From: Clostridia bacterium BRH_c25
GTDB taxonomy: Bacteria > Bacillota_A > Clostridia > Lutisporales > Lutisporaceae
Length of the DNA: 7,426 nt
Direction: 5' to 3'
Assembly (NCBI GenBank): GCA_001515955.1
Contig: LOES01000256.1
Coordinates: forward strand, 1-7,426
The position numbers and the translations under genes were made by a program. The notes beneath the pieces were generated by a model, which made no database searches, was not told the DNA's origin, and saw only the letters and a list, made by a program, of their open reading frames with translations. Position 1 is the first letter of the stretch, and the number at the start of each line of letters is the position of its first letter. Shown here in pieces: positions 4,554-7,426 of the stretch.

Positions 4554-6233
4554 ATGAGTAAAAAGGTGCTGATAGTAGGCGGAGTCGCAGGTGGAGCGTC
4601 CGCAGCCGCAAGACTCAGGAGAGTGGATGAGAAGGCGGAGATAATAATGTTTGAAAAAGGACGGTATATTTCCTTTGCGAACTGTGGCCTTCCCTACTAT
4701 ATCGGCGGAGCGATACAGGAAAGGAAAAAACTTCTGGTTCAGACTGCACAGGCTATGAAGTCCCGTTTCAACATGGATGTGAGGGATCTTTCCGAGGTAA
4801 TAAGGATTGACAGGCAAAAAAAGGTCATAGAAGTAAAGGACCTGAAGGATGGAAGGACTTATGCGGAAAGCTACGATGTGCTTGTGCTTTCGCCGGGTGC
4901 TGCTCCTGTCAAGCCGCCTATCCCGGGTATAGACAGCCCTAATATATATACATTGAGGGATATTCCTGATACCGATGCAATAAAGGGATTCCTTAATGAC
5001 AAGAAACCACAGAGCGCAGTTGTTGTAGGGGGTGGTTTCATAGGCCTTGAGATGGCTGAGAACCTTCATGCAGCAGGCTTGAAGGTTGACATAGCTGAGG
5101 CCCTTGATCAGGTTATGGCACCACTGGACTATTCCATGGCCGCAATTGTCCATAATCACATAAGGAGCAAGGGCTGCGGACTTCATCTGAAGGATGGGGT
5201 TAAAGCCTTTGAGCCGGAAGGTGAAAGGACGGTTGTAGTACTCCAAAGCGGTAAAAGAATACCCGCCGACATAATAATACTCTCAATAGGAGTAAGACCC
5301 AACAATGCCCTGGCAAAAGAGGCCGGCCTTGAAATAGGAGTTACCGGTGGAATAAAGGTAAATGAATATCTCCAGACCTCTGACCCGGATATATATGCGT
5401 TGGGAGATGCTATAGAAGTAACGGACTATATAAGCGGCAATCCGGCACTTATACCTCTTGCAGGGCCGGCAAACAAACAGGGACGGATAGTTGCCAATAA
5501 TATTGCAGGGCGCAGGGAAGCTTACAAGGGAACACAGGGAACGGCAATTGCGAAAGTATTTGATATGGCTGCAGCAGCAACAGGGATCAATGAGAAGACA
5601 CTGAAGAAGCTTGGCAAGGAACCGGGGAAAGACTATATTACCACAACTACCCACTCAGCCTCCCATGCAGGCTATTATCCCAGAGGAAGCGCAATGGCGA
5701 TAAAAACCATATACACTCCTGAGGGCAGAGTGCTGGGTGCACAGATAGCCGGTTTTGACGGGGTTGATAAAAGGATAGACTATATGGCGATAGCTGTAAG
5801 GCATAGGATGACAGTTCATGATCTGCAGGAATTCGAGCTTGCTTATGCGCCGCCCTTCTCTTCAGCCAAGGACCCGGTAAATATGGCCGGATATGTTGGA
5901 AGCAACGTATTGAATGGAGATGTCAGGGTGGCATACTGGGACGAAGTGATGAATGCAGATATGAGCAAAACCCTCCTATTGGATGTAAGGGAGCCTTCCG
6001 AATATGAGGAGGGACATATACCCAATGCAGTGAATATTCCCTTGGGTCAAATTAGAAGCAGGCTTAATGAGCTGCCTAAGGATAAAGAGATTATAGTAAA
6101 CTGTCAGGTGGGTTTGCGTTCTTATATAGGAGTCAGAATGCTGATGCAAAACGGCTTTGACAAGGTAAGGAACCTCAGCGGAGGTTACAAGACCTACAGA
6201 GCAGTGGAAGACGACATGAAGCAGAATATATAA
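4554..6233 (+). CDS. CoA-disulfide/persulfide reductase fused to rhodanese (CoADR-RHD)
   Basis: This 559-residue cytoplasmic flavoenzyme uses FAD and NAD(P)H to reduce CoA disulfide, CoA persulfide or related polysulfides; the attached rhodanese handles sulfane sulfur. The FAD-binding loop is VGGVAGGASAAAR (8-20). The single active cysteine is C44 in SFANCGLPYYIGG, the CoADR hallmark, as opposed to a CxxxxC pair. The NAD(P)H-binding loop is VVVGGGFIGLEMAE (156-169). The second FAD motif is YALGDA (281-286), and conserved tyrosines occur in HAGYYPRGS (371-379) and YAPPFSSAKDP (431-441). The rhodanese domain (about 460-559) has LLDVREPSEY (475-484) and the catalytic loop CQVGLR with C517. AAGGAGG lies 7 bases before the ATG. 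It stands alone behind a consensus promoter and an operator-like site. Substrate preference within the family cannot be read from sequence. Confidence 0.94.
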   Translation: MSKKVLIVGGVAGGASAAARLRRVDEKAEIIMFEKGRYISFANCGLPYYIGGAIQERKKLLVQTAQAMKSRFNMDVRDLSEVIRIDRQKKVIEVKDLKDGRTYAESYDVLVLSPGAAPVKPPIPGIDSPNIYTLRDIPDTDAIKGFLNDKKPQSAVVVGGGFIGLEMAENLHAAGLKVDIAEALDQVMAPLDYSMAAIVHNHIRSKGCGLHLKDGVKAFEPEGERTVVVLQSGKRIPADIIILSIGVRPNNALAKEAGLEIGVTGGIKVNEYLQTSDPDIYALGDAIEVTDYISGNPALIPLAGPANKQGRIVANNIAGRREAYKGTQGTAIAKVFDMAAAATGINEKTLKKLGKEPGKDYITTTTHSASHAGYYPRGSAMAIKTIYTPEGRVLGAQIAGFDGVDKRIDYMAIAVRHRMTVHDLQEFELAYAPPFSSAKDPVNMAGYVGSNVLNGDVRVAYWDEVMNADMSKTLLLDVREPSEYEEGHIPNAVNIPLGQIRSRLNELPKDKEIIVNCQVGLRSYIGVRMLMQNGFDKVRNLSGGYKTYRAVEDDMKQNI

Positions 6234-6238
6234 GCTTG

Positions 6239-6264
6239 GAGGGTATCGGATAAGCGGTACCCTC
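6239..6264 (+). terminator. Strong hairpin after the CoADR-rhodanese gene
   Basis: GAGGGTATCG (6239-6248) pairs with CGGTACCCTC (6255-6264) over 10 positions with one G-T pair and a GATAAG loop, starting 5 bases after the stop codon. The following TATTGCATT is only moderately T-rich. The position favours a terminator, but it is not canonical. Confidence 0.5.
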
Positions 6265-6376
6265 TATTGCATTAAAAAAGATTCTATTATATTTGCTTTT
6301 GTAGTAAAATTAATGTAGAAGATTGTCCGATATTACTATTGGTGGTATAAGCTATACGGAACGGAGAGGGCGTCAA

Positions 6377-6973
6377 ATGAAAAACATTGATTTTAAAGAC
6401 AATATAATAAAGAAGAATAGAATTCCGATACTCATTTATGTACCGGAGTGGATACAGCTTTTCACCAATTATAAGTCCAGGAATATGCAGAAAATAGTTT
6501 CAAAGCTTGAGGAACTTATTGCCAGAGAGAGGGAACGCAGCTTGGAGTATGATAACCTGGAGAAAAGAAAAAAAGTAATAATGAATAAAATACTATATCT
6601 TTCAAAGGATATCAATGAGAATAATAATGAAGCTGCACTATCCAAGATGACAGAAACCGAGAAAGAGCTAATAGAAATCAATAAAAAATTACCCAGGCTA
6701 ATAGAAGAAATGGAGATCCTCCCAGGGCTGATAAACGAAATGAACACACAGCTCTTAAAGGAAACGATCAAAAGGTCCTATGAGCTTATAAAGGAGCATA
6801 AGTCCGAGTCTGAGAAGTGCCAGGAGCAGGTGAACGATATCAGGCAGAAGCTGGCTTCACTTATACAAAAAAAGGTTGAGATGGAGGAACGGGTAAACAA
6901 GCTGTATTCTTTTGTTCATGGAATGATTGGTGCAGATGAAATGGAGAGTCTTGATAAAAGCTTTTTGCAATAG
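6377..6973 (+). CDS. Coiled-coil protein of unknown function
   Basis: This 198-residue charged protein is not assigned to a named family. It opens with a short hydrophobic stretch, NRIPILIYVPEWIQLF (14-29), too short and Pro/Glu-broken for a clear membrane helix. Long Glu/Lys/Ile/Leu-rich coiled-coil segments follow from about 36 to 178, with a likely break near 113-117 (ILPGL). It ends in a less charged tail, SFVHGMIGADEMESLDKSFL (178-197), that looks like a conserved docking segment. The single cysteine is C148. The start at ATG 6377 has GGAGAGGG upstream. A longer form from TTG 6323 lacks a ribosome binding site and was not used. acpS follows 26 bp later, so the two are probably co-transcribed. 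A scaffold or cell-envelope role is possible, but nothing proves it. Confidence 0.85.
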   Translation: MKNIDFKDNIIKKNRIPILIYVPEWIQLFTNYKSRNMQKIVSKLEELIARERERSLEYDNLEKRKKVIMNKILYLSKDINENNNEAALSKMTETEKELIEINKKLPRLIEEMEILPGLINEMNTQLLKETIKRSYELIKEHKSESEKCQEQVNDIRQKLASLIQKKVEMEERVNKLYSFVHGMIGADEMESLDKSFLQ

Positions 6974-6999
6974 GATAGAAAAAAACAGGGGGTGATTGT

Positions 7000-7426
7000 G
7001 TGATATTCGGCATAGGGACTGATATTATTGAAATTAAAAGGGTTAAGAAGGCAATATCCAGAAGCCCTAAATTTATTGAAAGATTGTTTACCGAACAGGA
7101 GCTGGATTATTATAAGAAAAAGGACATGAAGGCACAGCATATTGCAGGGGGTTTTTCTGCAAAGGAAGCTGTGCTTAAGGCCTTGGGAACGGGACTGAGA
7201 GGCTTTAGATGGAAGGACATCGAAATACTGAGAGGTTCAGTAGGAAAGCCCATAGTCAGGTTCGGTGGCAATGTCAAACAGTTTATGGAGGATAACGGAA
7301 TCGGGATCATCCATGTTACCATATCCCACTCAAGAGACTTCGCCACAGCAACGGCAGTGGCAGAGGTCTCGATAGAAAGGGAGGGCATAGTCATTGAAGA
7401 TTTGCTTTTCCAACCAGATGAAGAGA
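7000..7426 (+). CDS. acpS: Holo-[acyl-carrier-protein] synthase, 3' end outside window
   Basis: This enzyme moves 4'-phosphopantetheine from coenzyme A onto the serine of acyl carrier protein, activating it for fatty acid synthesis. The GTG start at 7000 has GGGGGTGA 5 bases upstream, and the protein begins IFGIGTDIIEIKR. The Mg-binding residues are D8 in GTDIIEI and E56 in FSAKEAVLKALGTG (52-65). HVTISHSRDFATATAVAE (105-122) is the family's C-terminal core. All the usual AcpS core motifs are present by about residue 125, yet the frame stays open to the window edge (142 residues so far, tail EGIVIEDLLFQPDEE). The protein therefore has a short C-terminal extension or is fused to something downstream. 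Confidence 0.95.
   Translation, partial: MIFGIGTDIIEIKRVKKAISRSPKFIERLFTEQELDYYKKKDMKAQHIAGGFSAKEAVLKALGTGLRGFRWKDIEILRGSVGKPIVRFGGNVKQFMEDNGIGIIHVTISHSRDFATATAVAEVSIEREGIVIEDLLFQPDEE

Noticed and set aside
4095..5246. 383-residue open frame on the minus strand
   Set aside because: It lies antisense to the end of trpS and the start of the CoADR gene, has no ribosome binding site or family motif, and is rich in Ser, Tyr and His as expected of a reverse-strand shadow.
6323..6376. TTG start extending the coiled-coil protein by 18 residues
   Set aside because: The upstream bases are a poor ribosome binding site, while ATG 6377 has GGAGAGGG correctly placed.

Overview
The window looks like chromosome from an anaerobic, low-to-medium-GC clostridial Firmicute. 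The grounds are strong GGAGG-type ribosome binding sites, TTG and GTG starts, a tRNA-Trp T-box leader, a clostridial-style tryptophanyl-tRNA synthetase with a four-cysteine motif, and a CoA-disulfide reductase/rhodanese fusion. The species cannot be named from the sequence.

Layout. Positions 1-486 are the right end of an IS256-family insertion sequence: the transposase C-terminus, an inward-facing terminator and the terminal inverted repeat. The IS stops 24 bp past a cold-shock gene (511-711, minus), apparently inside that gene's terminator hairpin. Next on the minus strand come a cyclophilin (928-1449), a membrane-anchored TlpA/ResA-type thioredoxin (1498-2121) and CcdA (2148-2852, TTG start). 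The ~525 bp between ccdA and trpS holds a 7-bp-register repeat tract (2878-2968), a GC-box operator-like element (2977-2993), divergent promoters and a complete tRNA-Trp T-box riboswitch. Then, on the plus strand, come trpS (3432-4448), a FAD/NADH CoA-disulfide (persulfide) reductase fused to rhodanese (4554-6233), a coiled-coil protein of unknown function (6377-6973) and the start of acpS (7000 to the window edge).

How the parts may work together. Two elements with the form TACC-N7-GGTA, sharing 14 of 18 bases, sit just downstream of the -10 boxes of ccdA-tlpA and of the CoADR-rhodanese gene. This matches the operator shape of the CsoR/CstR/RcnR family, so the two thiol/sulfur-redox units may form one regulon sensing persulfide or metal, with trpS lying between them. 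This is inference; no repressor gene is in the window.

trpS appears to have two layers of tryptophan sensing. The first is a T-box whose specifier codon is UGG and whose acceptor bulge UGGC fits tRNA-Trp with G73. The second is a short ORF with its own good ribosome binding site, placed after the T-box terminator. It has tandem Trp codons at positions 5-6 and runs out of frame across the trpS start. This resembles the T-box plus Trp leader peptide layout known from the Bacillus subtilis anti-TRAP operon, but would be applied here to the synthetase itself.
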